Assembly (NCBI GenBank): GCA_963575745.1
Contig: CAUYUJ010022078.1
Span: 7,501-71,500 of the forward strand
Source: Prorocentrum cordatum
Taxonomy: Eukaryota > Sar > Dinophyceae > Prorocentrales > Prorocentraceae
Length of the DNA: 64,000 nt
Direction of reading: 5' to 3'
Below are positions 12,420-23,970 of the stretch, one piece after another; within the stretch, counting starts at the first letter, position 1, and each line of letters begins with the position of its first letter. The position numbers and the translations under genes are program-made. A model generated the notes under the pieces. It made no database searches, was not told where the DNA came from, and saw only the letters and a program-made list of their open reading frames with translations.

Positions 12420-12718
12420 CATACATACATACATACATACATACATACATACATACATACATACATACATACATACATACACACATACATACATACACAC
12501 ATGCACACAGACATACATACATACACACATACATACGTACATACATACATACAGACATACATACATGCATGCATACATACATACATACATGCATGCATAC
12601 ATGCATACACACACATAGATACATACACACATACATACATACATACATACATACATGCATGCATGCATGCATGCATGCATGCATACATACATACATACAT
12701 ACATACATACATACATAC
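11581..12718. repeat. CATA/CATG tetranucleotide array, 1.1 kb
   Basis: Blocks of (ACAT)n and (GCAT)n alternate, with a short (ACAG)n block at about 11625-11670. Because four-base units close a twelve-base codon cycle, nearly all frames stay open on both strands (Met-Tyr-Val-Cys or His-Thr-Tyr-Ile). None is a gene. Confidence 0.95.
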
Positions 12719-12900
12719 CTCTATCTTCCGGCACAACACAAAGCATATGATAGGGACAATGTGTTCGAGGGCCCAACCTTATCGGTCCTTCATCCTCCTG
12801 CTCCCTACTCTCCAATGCGTCTTCCTCCCTCCTCGTTATCCTCCTCCATCGGGCATCCTTATAATGATACCAGAGAAAAACCCAATCATAATCTTCTTAG
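12719..12900. other. Spacer between satellite arrays
   Basis: No gene seen. The last bases (a CCCAATCA motif) resemble the sequence before the similar array at 25.4 kb. Confidence 0.4.
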
Positions 12901-13290
12901 GGCTGTAGGGCTATAGGGCTACAGGGCTATATGGGCTCCTGGGCGCTATATGGGCTATATGGCTATATGGCTATATGGGTTATAGGGCTATAGGGCTATA
13001 GGGCGATAGGGATATAGGGCTATAAGGCTATAGGGCTACAGGGCACTGGGCACCCGGGCACCCGGCACCTGGCACCCGGGCACCCACCCGGGCACCGGGC
13101 ACCCGTCACCCCGGGCACCCGGGCATCCGGGCACCCGGGCCCGGCCACCGAATCGGCGGCGAACCCGGGCACCCGGGCACCCGGGCACCTGGGCACCCGG
13201 GCCCGGCCACCGAATCGGCGGCACACCTCACCTACCCTTAAATCCGCTAGGACCCCTACAGAGACAAGCTCTGATTGGGGAAAAAACTCC
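12900..13290. repeat. Compound 8-bp arrays TATAGGGC then GGGCACCC
   Basis: An 8-bp TATAGGGC-type array (12900-13035) is followed by an 8-bp GGGCACCC array (13040-13215) containing two GCCCGGCCACCGAATCGGCG inserts, then a unique tail with ATCCGCTAGGACCCCTACAG. The same order recurs at 25450-25950. Confidence 0.85.
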
Positions 13291-13309
13291 TCCCTGCCGC
13301 ACCCCCAGA

Positions 13310-14305
13310 AGTATTGGTGAGGCGGGCCTGGCGTCTCGCCTGAGACTTCCTCGCCATGTATGATCCAGGCTTCGGAACAAATTAGCGAACACTCATGCTA
13401 CATTCATCCGTCAACGCCTCCCCCTCCCCCCAATGTTCAAAGTTGGCGGTGGGTCTGATGAGATGCACTTCGACCGCAGTCTCCCCCGCGCGTGCCAACG
13501 TTGAGTTTGGGAGGGAGGGGGAGTGTCCAGTAATTGTTTCCCTCTACCGTCTTGAAGCTCGAAATTTACAGCAGCTTCACAGGTGGAGGGCGAGTCATTT
13601 TCAAAATGTCTCTCTCGCACAAGCGCCGCGCATATTCGCCTTAAAAGTTGCTGCGACAGTGTTACTGGTTGGCAGCGGGTCCTTTTCAAAATGTGGCCCT
13701 CGCCTTAGCACCGCGAACATGGGGCTTAAGAGTTCCTTGCAACCGTTACACGGATGAGAGACGGATCATTTTCAAGATGTGGCCTTCGACTTAGCGCCGC
13801 GCACGTTCGTCTTTAAAGTGTTGTGCAACAGTCTCACTGATGGAGGGCGGTTCCTTTTCAAAATGTGCACATTCGTCCTAAAAGTTCGCAGCGGCTTCAA
13901 TGATGGAGGGCGGGCCCTTTTGAACATGCGGCCCTCGACTAGGCGCCGCACACAATCGTGTAAAAAGTGTGCAACAGTTTCAAGCGCTCGCACGGTGAAG
14001 TCCCACGAATGGCGTTCCCATGCGATTCATGATGGTCAGAACGGCAAAAAAGACGTTGACTCGAGGGGGTGAAATCCACGGAGCTGGCTTCTGACACGAA
14101 TTTGGATTATATGGGCTCACGTGGATCCGCGGCGCTAAAATCCAAGAAACAGCGTTCTGGTGCGATTGAGGATTATCAAATGGTTGTCTGTTAATGGGCC
14201 GCCCCCCGCACTGGACATCCATTCTTGTAGGGCGCTATGAAGAGGGAACTTGAAGGGAAGGTCCATTGCAACATCGTTGGTAAGTCTTGGGTTTACGCAG
14301 GTCCT
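13310..14305 (+). repeat. Compound cassette 2, with ~83-bp units
   Basis: Begins with CGCCTGAGACTTCCTCGCC. It contains diverged units (TGGAGGGCGG, TTTTCAAAATGTG, CTTAGCGCCGCGCAC) over about 13560-13990, then a ~250-bp spacer with repeated AATCCA/AGAACG-type motifs, then GAAGAGGGAACTTGAAGGG and TTGCAACATCGTTGGT before an ATC microsatellite. An inverted C-rich/G-rich pair lies at about 13415-13526. Confidence 0.7.
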
Positions 14306-14790
14306 CCTCCATCATCAGCATCAAAATCATCATCCTCATCATCGTCATCATCATCAGCATCAGCATCAGATCACCATCACCATCATCATTACCATCACCA
14401 TCAACATCATCATCAGCAGCAGCATCAGCAGCATCATCAGCATAATCATCATCATCATCAACATCACGATCATCATCAACAACAACCACATCATCCATCT
14501 TCATCCTCGTTGCCCCATCCCTATCCTCCCTTCTCACTTCCCCCATCCTGTTCGCCCTTATCGCCCTCTTATTCCTCCTCCTCCTCCTCCTGAACTTCCC
14601 TCTCCGTCTCATCAGCCTTTTCTTCCTCCTCCACCTCCAACTATTCATCCCTCCTCCCTGGCGCGCGCTCTGAGCGAAGAGACACGTGCGGAAACACTAC
14701 TCCTCTGCTCCCCTTTCCGAACCTGGCTCATCTGGACAAGCCGGCTGCCCGGTGATTTAGACAGCAACACTTGGCATCAGCCCATAAAAG
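14306..14790. repeat. ATC/CAT microsatellite and C-rich tract
   Basis: CATCATCAT/CACCAT units run over about 14306-14500, then CCTCCTCC. No gene. Confidence 0.8.
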
Positions 14791-15300
14791 CAGGAGGAGC
14801 GGGAGGGCGAGGGCGAAGGGGCAAGGAGGAGAAGGAGGAGGAGGAGGAGGAGGCGAAGGAGAGAGGGAGGGGGAGAGCGGGAGGAGCAGGAAAGACAGGT
14901 GGAGCAGGAGGAGCAGGAGGAGGAGAAGCAGGAGGAGTAGGGAGAGGGGGAGCGGGGAGGCGGAGGAAGGGGGAGGGGGGAGGCCGAGCAGGAGGAGGAG
15001 GAGGCGACGGAGGGTTACCACCTCCCTCCCCACCCCATCCTCCCGCAAGGACAGCTAGAGGGGCGGCAACGGCGCGCGGGGCGGTGGTGAAGACCGCAGC
15101 AGCGCCAACAGCGACCGCAGGGCCCACGGCTGCCCCGCTGGCGCCTGTGGCAGCAGCGCCGCTGGCCTCTTCGCGCCAAGGTAGGAGGAGGAGGAGAAGG
15201 AGGAGGAGGAGGAGGAGGAGGAGGAGGGGGGAGGAGGAGTAGGAGGAGGAGGAGGAGGAGGAAGAGGAGGAGGCGCAGGAGGAGGAGGAGGAGGCACGCT
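14791..15300. repeat. GAG microsatellites around a GC-rich insert
   Basis: GGAGGA/GGAGCA units lie at about 14791-15012 and 15182-15298. The GC-rich sequence between them (GCGGCAACGGCGC) has no recognisable product. Confidence 0.75.
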
Positions 15301-15359
15301 GCTGCTGCATCCACCGCTTCAGTATCCTCTGGCTTCGGCACCAGGTCTTAAAATCTCGC

Positions 15360-15780
15360 AGCAACTGAATGCCTGGAGGGCGGCTCCGTTCGGCTCTCGC
15401 ACGACCTGTCCGAAAGCTTCATGACCTTGGACTCACAGCGGACAACGGCTACCTGGTTGGAGGGCGGCCCTTGTTCGAACCAGTGCCCACGATCAGGTGG
15501 AGAGTGGCTCCTTTCCAAGAGTGGGCTCTCGCTGGGCACTTCCTTCGACCTTTTAGTCATACGCCCTTTATTGATTTACAGCTGAAAGGATGGAGGGAGG
15601 ATGATGTTCGAAACGGGGCTCTCGCCTGAATGACAAGCCCATGGAGCGCTCGCCCGTCAAGGGAGCGCTTTCCGCAGCGACAAAGGATGCAAAGGGGGAC
15701 TTGGGCAAAAGGGGGCTTGGAACGCGAGGGTGCACTGCAGCCTCGTAGGTTCACTCTGGGCTTAATGTGGCCATCCTCCA
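15360..15780. repeat. Diverged 83-bp family units
   Basis: TGGAGGGCGGCTCCGTTCGG, TTGGAGGGCGGCCC and similar motifs followed by GCTCTCGC mark weakly preserved units of the cassette family. No gene seen. Confidence 0.45.
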
Positions 15781-15985
15781 CTCGGCGGCGAGCGAGGGGG
15801 GGAAATGAGAAGGAGAAGGCCTTCTCGGAAAGCGGCGGGACTCCTCAGAAGCCCTCGCGCCTTTTGAAGAGTGTTGCCTGCCTTCGGGGAAGGCTTAAAC
15901 AAACTTCTTAGAAGGCCGGGGGACTTCCGAACCTTCTGAGAAGGCCTTCTCCTTCTCACTTCCCCCCTCGCTCGCCGCCGATCCA
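15781..15985. repeat. Foldback element, ~45-bp arms
   Basis: CGGCGGCGAGCGAGGGGGGA and GAGAAGGAGAAGGCCTTCTC on the left are repeated as the reverse complement on the right, ending TCGCTCGCCGCCGA. The centre is ~115 bp. Confidence 0.75.
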
Positions 15986-16059
15986 CCGCGCCTTCCTCCT
16001 CGGATGGCAGGGCGGGCGCGTCGCCCAAGACTCCACGCCCCTTTACCGCAGCGAAGCTT

Positions 16060-16440
16060 GCAGTTGCACGGGTAGATCGGGGTCGTCTTAAAACGAGGCT
16101 CTCGCGTCAGCGCCGCACTCGTTCGCTTGATGGTCGTGCAACGTTTGAATGGATGAACGGCGGGGTCGTAACAAAAAATTGCTCTCGCCTGAACGCCGCA
16201 CACATTCGTTTTCAAAGCTTGCAACAACTAGAAAGATAAAGGACGGCTCGTTTTCAAAATGCGGCTCCCGCCTGAAACCCCCTTGAAACTATGGAACAGA
16301 AGGTTGGAAGCATGTAACAACTAACTAGACAGATTGAAAACGGGCCCTCATCAAACAGGACTCTCGCCTTGGACCCTCCTGAGATTGCCCAGCGTATCTA
16401 TGAACGCACACCCTTGCAGCAACTACGCGGATGGAAGGCA
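16060..16440. repeat. Diverged 83-bp family array
   Basis: Units with GCTCTCGCCTGAACGCCGCAC and CGTTTTCAAAATGCGGCTC resemble the cassette arrays elsewhere. The flanking cassette parts are not clear. Confidence 0.5.
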
Positions 16441-16503
16441 GTTCCTTTTCATCAGCATGGACTCCCCCTGGACACATCGCTGAACTTTATGATCCTACCT
16501 TTA

Positions 16504-16636
16504 GGTCGGGTCCGTCCCCCTACAGGGGGGCTTTGGAGGAATTCTTTTTGATTTTAAAATTGAAATTTGAAATTTCGTGCGAAGACTATTTGTTGACTCC
16601 TTTTGAATATTCCCCCTGTAGAGGGACAGGCCCGAC
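16504..16636. mobile_element. MITE, GTCGGGC-TIR family, copy 2
   Basis: The left end GGTCGGGTCCGTCCCCCTAC and the right end (inverted GTCGGGCCTGTCCCTCTAC) bound an AT-rich 133-bp element. CCTACCTTT occurs just outside on both sides. Confidence 0.75.
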
Positions 16637-17600
16637 TTAACCCTACCTTTCTGTATTCCATTCGCTGCAACCATGCAAGGAAATTCGCTTCCAACACGGG
16701 CCTCTCGACTGCATGGCGGGCACATGGGGAGCTCGTCTCTCTCATGGGGGGGGCGCTGCATGCAGTCAGAGGGCGGCCGATGGGCTCCTGTGAGGAGGGG
16801 ACTTGGGACGAGAGGATGTAATGCAGCATCCTTAATGCATCCTGGGCTCACTCTGGTCCTCCTCCTCCTCCTCCTCCTCCTCCTCCTCCTCCTCCTCCTC
16901 CTCACCCGAGCCTCTCACCCCAGACCCCCTCGAGCACCAACACGAGCACGAGCACGCCCGCCCATGGCACCGTCTAGGGCCAGGGTGCTGCGGGTGCGGC
17001 GCCGGGGCGCCGGAGTGACGGAAGAAAATGAGGCCCGATCAGAAGTCTTGTTCGACATTGACTCTCAGCTCCGATGTGGCAACTTCCCATATATCTTGCC
17101 CTTGAAGCTGAAGATCCTGCCCTTGAGGCTGGAAGCCGACAGGTGCGGGTCGACCCCCTCGCGCTGCGAAAACATCACGACGGGAGGCGTCGCCATGCTC
17201 GGCCTCCGGGGGCCCGTACGGAGCCCCGGGGCCGTCAAAAAACGACTCGGGGTGAAAAACCGGCCCCGGGGGAGGGGTCCAGACCTCTGGGAGTCGACGC
17301 TGTGAGAAAATCACGACGTCGGGGGTCTGGTGTTCCACCCGTCGCCGCGCCGGCGTGCCTGGCCAGGCAGGCCAGGAGGGCGTGTGCTCCGATCCTGGGG
17401 GCCCAGGATTGGCCTGGCCAGGATCCCGGGTGCCCGGCGTCCCCCGAGAGGGAGAGCTGATCCACTCCTCCTCCTCCTCCTCCTCCTCCTCCTCCTCCTC
17501 CTCCTCCTCCTCCTCCTCCTCCTCCTCCTCCTCCTCCTCCTCCTCCCTCCCTCCTCCTCCTCCTCCTCCTCCTCCTCCTCCTCCTCCTCCCCGCCGAAAG
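16637..17600. other. No gene seen; two CTC microsatellites
   Basis: CTC tracts lie at about 16856-16902 and 17462-17590. Between them, GC-rich sequence with GGCCAGG/CCTGGCC inverted motifs near 17360-17430 shows no recognisable coding potential. Confidence 0.5.
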
Positions 17601-17821
17601 CGAGGCTCGGGACGAAGCCGACTGAGTTCACTCACGCTCCAGCCTTGCAAGCACGCAGGCAGTCGGTTTACCACATGACGAGCTCAACACGAGTCGCCTC
17701 GAAGCTGCAGAGATATGAGTCGCTGTTCGCCGCGAACAGACAGCATCAATCCTCTGGGGGGGAAAGGAAAATTGGCGGCGCAATGGCTACACCCTTCGTG
17801 CAGACGGCTAACTTCTGGAGC

Positions 17822-18664
17822 TCACATGGTCAACTCTTCCTGCTCCTCGAAACAAATATCGTCGTCGCTGTCAAAGCCACCTTTGTCGTCTACCAGAACG
17901 CCTTCCTGCCCGTTGCCGTCGAACCAATTGCTCTCAAAGACCGGCGACGCGCAGAAGGAGACACGGATTGCCGCGAGCCGGTTTCGGATCAGGCCGCAAT
18001 TGGAGACCTTGCCGCTCGCGTGATCGCAGACTCTTATGCCACAAGACCTTGAGCCAATCACACGGCAACGCGTGATCACGGGCTTCGCATTGGAGCCAGA
18101 CACGCGGACCGTGCCGTGGATGTCGCAGTGGCTGACGCGAGGCTGCCCGCTCGTGCAGTACACCGAGACGGACTGTAGCTGATTCGAGTTCGACAGCGTG
18201 AGCCCATGGACTGAGGCACGTGCGCCGGCAGAGGCTGCGGCCATGTTTCCATTACTCCTGACGGTGAATCCACCAAGTACCAGAGCTGGCTCCCAGCCCT
18301 GAGAGCGGACAGTCACATCGCCACGCTCGCCGAGGCCACACAGCACGATGTCCGCAAAGACGCGGACCGACTCGTTGTAGATGCCTGGCCGGACAAAAAC
18401 CACACGGGGCAGGTCGCTAGCAGCGTCCGTGTTATCCACGATCGATTGCGCGGCCGAGATTCCCGCATTGATCCTCGGAGCATCGTCAGGAACCACTACA
18501 ATCTTCGCGTCAAGCTCGGATCCAGCGGCTCGAAGCCAATCAAGAGGCCTATAGCGTGACGCGACCTTGCTCCAGCTGATCAGCCAGCCACGCCATCCCG
18601 TTAGCCGGGCGATGCGATCAATGATATCGTCTGTAAGGACTGGAGCGTCATCACCGGACTGCAT
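17822..18664 (-). CDS. F-box-like right-handed beta-helix protein, intronless
   Basis: The frame runs from ATG at 18664 to TGA at 17822-17824, 280 residues without interruption. Residues ~8-45 (leucine/tryptophan-rich, LTDDIIDRIARL...WSKVASRYRPL) resemble a degenerate F-box. Residues ~65-115 have the pattern I-x2-A...PRVVFVRPGIYNESVRV...LCGLG, typical of parallel beta-helix (pectate-lyase/NosD/FBXO11-like) proteins. From ~150 to 260 short beta-helix rungs follow (VHGLTLSN, PRVSHCDIHG, PVITRCRVIG, GKVSNCGLIRNRL, PVFESNWFDG). The tail is acidic. By family analogy it could be an SCF substrate-recognition subunit or a carbohydrate/surface-binding protein; the function is inferred. No signal peptide or membrane segment is visible. 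It stands alone among repeats. Lack of introns is common for retroposed dinoflagellate genes, but I found no convincing spliced-leader relict in the ~120 bp upstream. Confidence 0.8.
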   Translation of the reverse strand: MQSGDDAPVLTDDIIDRIARLTGWRGWLISWSKVASRYRPLDWLRAAGSELDAKIVVVPDDAPRINAGISAAQSIVDNTDAASDLPRVVFVRPGIYNESVRVFADIVLCGLGERGDVTVRSQGWEPALVLGGFTVRSNGNMAAASAGARASVHGLTLSNSNQLQSVSVYCTSGQPRVSHCDIHGTVRVSGSNAKPVITRCRVIGSRSCGIRVCDHASGKVSNCGLIRNRLAAIRVSFCASPVFESNWFDGNGQEGVLVDDKGGFDSDDDICFEEQEELTM

Positions 18665-19377
18665 CTGAAGTCCTCTGCCCCCCGAAGGCGGAAAACTGCT
18701 GCTTGCGCGCGGTGGTAGTTTATCCTCTTGAACGGTTAAGAGACTTCAGCAGGCACATGTTATCAGAAAACAACCGCACTAAGAAATCGTGGGGCACTCT
18801 CTGCGTCGATCTTTGAGGGCCCTGAGTGCCCCAAAGCTTCTGTGGCTCCCTGGTGCCATCGGGGGATAAGAGACTTCCGTGGGGCACCCCCTGGCAGACC
18901 GAATTCTTGTTTGATGTCCCTGCTGTCCATGTTGGCCGCTTCCGACAGAAGAATCGGAGCCATCACGCAGGGCCCGCTGGAAAACACATTCGGGCCATAA
19001 GACCAAGCCAAAACGGCTCCAGAGGAGAGGCAGCAGCAGCTGCGGCAGCAGCAGGATCAGCACAGGGAAGCTGGAAAAAACGAAGTTGGAATTCCCATGA
19101 AAGTCGAGGTGGCCAGGCCTAGAAAAACTAGCAGGGGCTGAAACGAGCCCGAAACCGTCGGGATAAGGTCGCCAGGGCTGGAAAAGCTGAGGGGAAACTG
19201 GCCAGGGCTGGAAAGAGTGGAAGGGCCGGCCCAAGTCACATACTGCAGCTTCCATGTAGCAGGGCGGGGAGGAACAGGAGGAGACGAAGAAGCATATCAG
19301 AAGCCGCGCGGGTCTCTGAGGGTCGCCAGTGGTCCTCGGAGGCCTTCCAGCCTCTGGAGCGCCAGCGACAAAGGGAA
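18665..19377. other. No gene seen upstream of the beta-helix gene
   Basis: The sequence includes GGCCAGGGCTGGAAA-type short repeats at about 19110-19215. Any promoter of the minus-strand gene at 17822-18664 would lie here, but no TATA or TTTT box can be asserted. Confidence 0.35.
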
Positions 19378-19605
19378 CGTTTTCCGATTCGGCGTTCCGA
19401 CATTGGGCGGAAGGGGGGGGAGGAGAGGGGGAGGGGTCTGGCTCCAGACCTTTGCTTAATGCGATTGTTTGCAACAGTGCGTCCTATGGGGGAGCCTCCA
19501 CCTGCTCGGAACAGGCGCCAAAAGCAGCCAAGATCTACTCCAGCGGGGGGGGGGCGAGGGCCCGCGCCGATCGGCAAAACAAGGAACAAGAAAACGATCA
19601 CACGT
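19378..19605 (+). repeat. Dispersed ~230-bp repeat, copy 1
   Basis: Shares ordered motifs with 35348-35582: CGACATTGGGC, TCTGGCTCC, CAGTGCGTCCTA, AGCCAAGATCTACTCCA, GCCGATCGGC and ACAAGAA. No coding capacity is evident. Confidence 0.7.
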
Positions 19606-19784
19606 CGGTGAGAAATGTCCGAGAACCTCGATCCTCGACCAGGAGCTCTCGACCCACAGGTCGAACGGCACGCTTCCAACGAAGCACAGAGCCCACGTCG
19701 CAACCAGAGTGTGCCTGACTGCCTTGCGCCAGGCGCAGCGTGCAGAGGCGCACCCTGGGGCCCAGCTTCTCTGGGGGGCCACGT

Positions 19785-19912
19785 GCGAACCCTACCCCTG
19801 CCCCCCACGATTTCTGAGAGGGTGGGTGGGATTCACTTCGCTCGGGAGCTCCCAGACGAAGTGAACCCCACCCTCCCCCTCAGAAATCGTGGGGGGTAGG
19901 GGTAGGGTTCGC
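19785..19912. repeat. Foldback element, ~55-bp arms
   Basis: GCGAACCCTACCCCTGCCCC on the left pairs with GGGGTAGGGTTCGC on the right. The inner arms (CCACGATTTCTGAG / CTCAGAAATCGTGG and ATTCACTTCG / CGAAGTGAA) also pair, around a ~16-nt loop. Confidence 0.85.
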
Positions 19913-20581
19913 GTGTGGCCCCCTGTCCTCGTGCAGGCTCGTGACCTGGCGGCCCTGGAGCCAAAGAGAAGGCCCCGCGAGGCCGACGAGGAGCCTCCGG
20001 GAGGCCTCCAACCTCGTGCCCCGGCCCCGATCCTCGAGCCTCGAGCCTCGAGCCTCGAGCCTCGAGCCTCGAGCCTCGAAGCTCGACCGTCGTTCGATCG
20101 GAAGGCTCGCTTCCTGGCGGCTCTGGAGCTCGAGAGGGGCACCCGCGAGGCCGACGCTGACGACCAGCCTCCGCCTCGCCGATGCACCGACGACGCATCG
20201 GCGCCATCGGCGTGGAGAAACACGGGCTCCACATCCAGCCGCATCGCCGATGCATCGGCGATGCGGCGCGATCCTCTGACGCCATCTGGCGGATTCCGGA
20301 AACCCTGTTCCCAAAAATGTTGCCATCTCGTGGAGGGCAACTTTTTACTTTTGCCGCCTTCCGCCAGCCTTCCGCCAGCCTTCCGCCAGCTTCCACCAGC
20401 TTCCGCTGGCGGACGCGGCCTCGCTTTCCTTCCGCCGCCCCTCCGCCGTCCTGCCGCCGCCTTCCGCCAAGGAAGAGATGGCAGCTCCGCCTACCCTCGA
20501 AGGCAAAGCCTTCTGGGACGCCTCACCTGCCCCGACCCCTTCTGAGCGGCCCTGAGGAGAGGCCCCCGGGAGGCCGACACA

Positions 20582-20632
<51 letters not shown>

Positions 20633-20656
20633 CTGATGATGATGATGATAATGAGA

Positions 20657-20700
<44 letters not shown>

Positions 20701-20707
20701 AATGATA

Positions 20708-20800
<93 letters not shown>

Positions 20801-21890
20801 CTGATGAGAGGCCCCGAGGAGAAGCCCCTGGGAGGCCGACACGGACGAGGGGCCTCTGCCCTTGCCTTCCACAGAGGCCGTGCGGCCCCCCCGGCACACT
20901 CGGCGCGCGGGCTCGTGCGGGGCCCCGCCCTGCGAGGAGCGTGCGGCGCGGCAGCCCCGCGGCACGAGGGCGGTCGAGCTGCGAGGCTCGAGGCTCGAGG
21001 CTCGAGGCTCGAGGATCGAGGCTCGAGGCTCGAGGCTCCAGGATCGAGGCTCGAACATCGAGATTCGATGCTCGAGGTTCGAGGCTAGAGGCTCGAGGTT
21101 CGAGGCTCGAGGCTCGAGGATCGAGGTCTGAGCATCGAGGCTCGAGGATCGAGGCTGAGGTTCGACGTTGGAGGCCTCCGGGAAGCTTCCCGCCACGGCT
21201 GCACTCCCGACGTTCCACGGCCGCCTGTCCCGCCCCCTGGGCCAGCGCGCCAGAGGACGAGGAGGAGGAGGAGGAGGAGGACGAGGACGAGGACGAGGAG
21301 GACAAGGACGAGGAGGACGAGGACGAGGAGGAGGAGGAGGAGGAGAAGGAGGAGAAGGAGGAAGACCAGTGTGAGCTCAAGGCGCATCAACGCCCCGTCC
21401 CCGGCCCTGGGGCCCCCCCCCCCCCGCCCTCCGCCGAGGAAGCGCGATGACGGCCTCCTTCTGTCATCGAGGGCGGGTCCCCTTGCCGACGCGCCTCAGC
21501 TGTGAGTTGTCTCGCGCTGCGCACTGTTCACAGCGTGGGGGGAGGGCAGGGGAGGGGAGGGGAGGGGAGGGGAGGGGAGGGAAGACACAAGGTGGTGGTC
21601 TGGAAGCATGCGCGGTTCGTGCCGTGTCACCTCTTCGAGCGGATACTGCGCCTCACCTGAGGGCAAGCAGGACCCCGCATGTACTCGGGACGGCCACAGG
21701 TTCATCTCATCCGCTTGCGTGCCGTAGATCACGGAGTGGAGCTTCATCAGTGCCACTTTGGGCCCCCGATATTGAGCACGTTTAATGGATCATATTTCAA
21801 GACTCCAGACGCCCCTTGCCCTAGAGTTCATGGGTCCCTTGGGGCTCCTCACCAGACTTTTCCAGAGGCGTCGAGAGTGTGGTTGGGAGC
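19913..21890. repeat. GAGGCTCGAG arrays, GAT and GAG microsatellites
   Basis: CTCGAGCCTCGAGC units lie at 20030-20095 and the inverse CGAGGCTCGAGG at about 20980-21160. CCGCCAGCCTT units lie at 20350-20410, (GAT)n at 20581-20803, GAG/GAC at 21255-21365, and GGGGA units at 21537-21582. No gene is supported; all long frames here are repeat products. Confidence 0.75.
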
Positions 21891-21897
21891 CCAGGCT

Positions 21898-22180
<283 letters not shown>

Positions 22181-22224
22181 GGACGTCGTCCTCATGCTAC
22201 TACTGCTCCTCCTCCTCCGCCTCC

Positions 22225-22870
22225 TCATATCCTTAATGCTAGTGCTTGTGTCACAGGTAGTCTTAATACTCGCATTGTTGGTAGTCGTAGTAGCCGTAGT
22301 ATGCTTAATCACTGTATTCGCAGTGTCATTCGTATTATTAACCGTCGTATTAGTGTTCGTATCCTTGTTAGTAGTGCTCGCATTCGTCTTACTATTGTTA
22401 TTCGCATCCCCTTTGTATTACAATCGTATGTATCGATGCTACATGCGTAACAATGCTCGTATACATCATGTTAATGGAACGGTTTTAATGGTGTTATCAC
22501 TGGTCCGAACATGAGTAGTAATAGTAGTAGTAGTAGTAGTAGAAGAAGAAGAAGTAGCAGTCGTACAAGTAGAAGTAGTAGCAGCACCAGCAGTAGTAGT
22601 AGCAGACATAGGCGTCTTCGTACAATACTTCATTATACTGTCACTACAAATCATGACATTAGTATCAACAAAAAACAATTCCTAGTATAAAATGTCTTAG
22701 TTGTCTTCGTCGTTGTGTTATTGTGATTCGGTTGCTAGATGTTGTTTGTCGTAGTCGTATGGTTCGTGTTGATATCTTCGTGCTCGTAATATTAATCGTG
22801 ATACTACAATTAGTTTAATAGATAAGACTGCTCATAGCGTCGTTAGAAATATTCAAACTATTATTAGTCG
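22225..22870 (+). repeat. Triplet-phased NNY tract with AGT microsatellite
   Basis: From 22262 to 22414, 50 of 51 consecutive triplets end in T or C (CTT AAT ACT CGC ATT GTT ...). After short phase slips the bias continues, interrupted by (AGT)n at 22513-22605, and resumes more weakly at 22690-22870. The tract is AT-richer than its surroundings. Its conceptual protein (Ile/Arg/Ser/Val-rich) has no recognisable domain. Confidence 0.55.
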
Positions 22871-23100
22871 TGTTCGTCCTCAGACTCCTCTTCCTCCTCT
22901 TCCTCCTCGTCCTCTTCCTCCTCCTCCTCCTCCTCTTCCTTCTCCTCCTCCTCCTCCTCCTCCTCTTCTTCCTCCTCCTCCTCATCCTGCTCCTCGTCCT
23001 CCTCCTCCTCCTCCTCCTCCTCCTCCTCCTCCTCCTCCTCCCCCCTGTTCTCCTCTTCCTCCTCCTCCTCCTCCTCCTCCTCCTCCTCCTCCTCCTCTTC
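22871..23100. repeat. CTC microsatellite
   Basis: CTCCTC/CTTCCTC units over about 230 bp. Confidence 0.9.
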
Positions 23101-23970
23101 ATCGCCCTCGCCCTCGCCCTCTCCCTCTCCTGACCCCTTGGGGTCTGAGAGGCCAGAAGCAAGGGGCTAGGACTGGCCTGCGCGACAGCGGCCGCGGCCG
23201 CGTCGTCCTCCCTCTGCAGGCTCTCCTGCAGCTCCTCTTCGCCGCGGCTGGGGGGTGGTCCTCTCTCCGCTCCTCCGCCACTCCGCTGCTCGATGCTCGC
23301 TCCTTGCCCATCGCTGCTCCCTGCCCTCTCCTCGCTAACCCCCCTCGCTCGCCCCTCGCTGCTCGTCGTTCCCTGCTCGCTCCTCGCTATCCCCGTTGTT
23401 CGCTCCTCGCTCCTAAGAGGAGGCGGAGGAGGAGAACAGGGGAGAAAGAGGAGTTAACGAACACGCACACCGAACAGCGGGCCTGGAGGTCAGGCCAAGA
23501 CGGAGACCTCATTCAGAAATGGGCGAGGGCGCCGTCGGTGGGGCGAAAACGCGCAAGCACCACGTCTGCGGCCCCGGAGGCCTCGGGAGAGCCCGCACCT
23601 CCCGGCGGCCGAGGCGGACGCAGGAGGCAGCCCCACCCTGGCACAGGGAGACAACAGCCGGGGGCAGGGCGGAGCCAGCATGCTTGGCCACCCCATGGCC
23701 CTCAGGCGTGTGCTCGCAATCGCATGGGCAACGGTGCCTGAAGCCGCTGGGCGGCGAGAGCCCCCCGAAGACGCCGCCGACCGGCGCACGCCTCGGGCCA
23801 CCGCCCCCCCCCTGGCAGGGCGGGCGGGCCGGGCAGCCGACCCCCGCTGGGCTCCCGAGCGGAGCCCGCCTTGGCCCCGAAGGCCTGGCCTGCGCTCGTG
23901 CCCGGCCCCAGCCAGGCGGAGCCGCCAGGCGACGATGGGGGAGAGGGGAAGGGAGAGGGGGATGGGGAAA
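23101..23970. other. No gene seen
   Basis: GC-rich sequence with CGCTCCTCGCT-type imperfect repeats at about 23285-23420. Several overlapping frames are open on both strands, none with recognisable motifs. Confidence 0.4.

Noticed and set aside
11422-12916. Open frames of 300-430 codons on both strands
   Set aside because: They are translations of (ACAT)n/(GCAT)n units; the four-base period leaves nearly every frame open.
18700-18735. Spliced-leader relict upstream of the beta-helix gene (CGTTCAAG)
   Set aside because: Only the last six or so bases match, which is expected by chance.
20182-21450. A 422-codon frame with a long Asp run
   Set aside because: (GAT)n plus CTCGAG repeats; the opposite strand is equally open.
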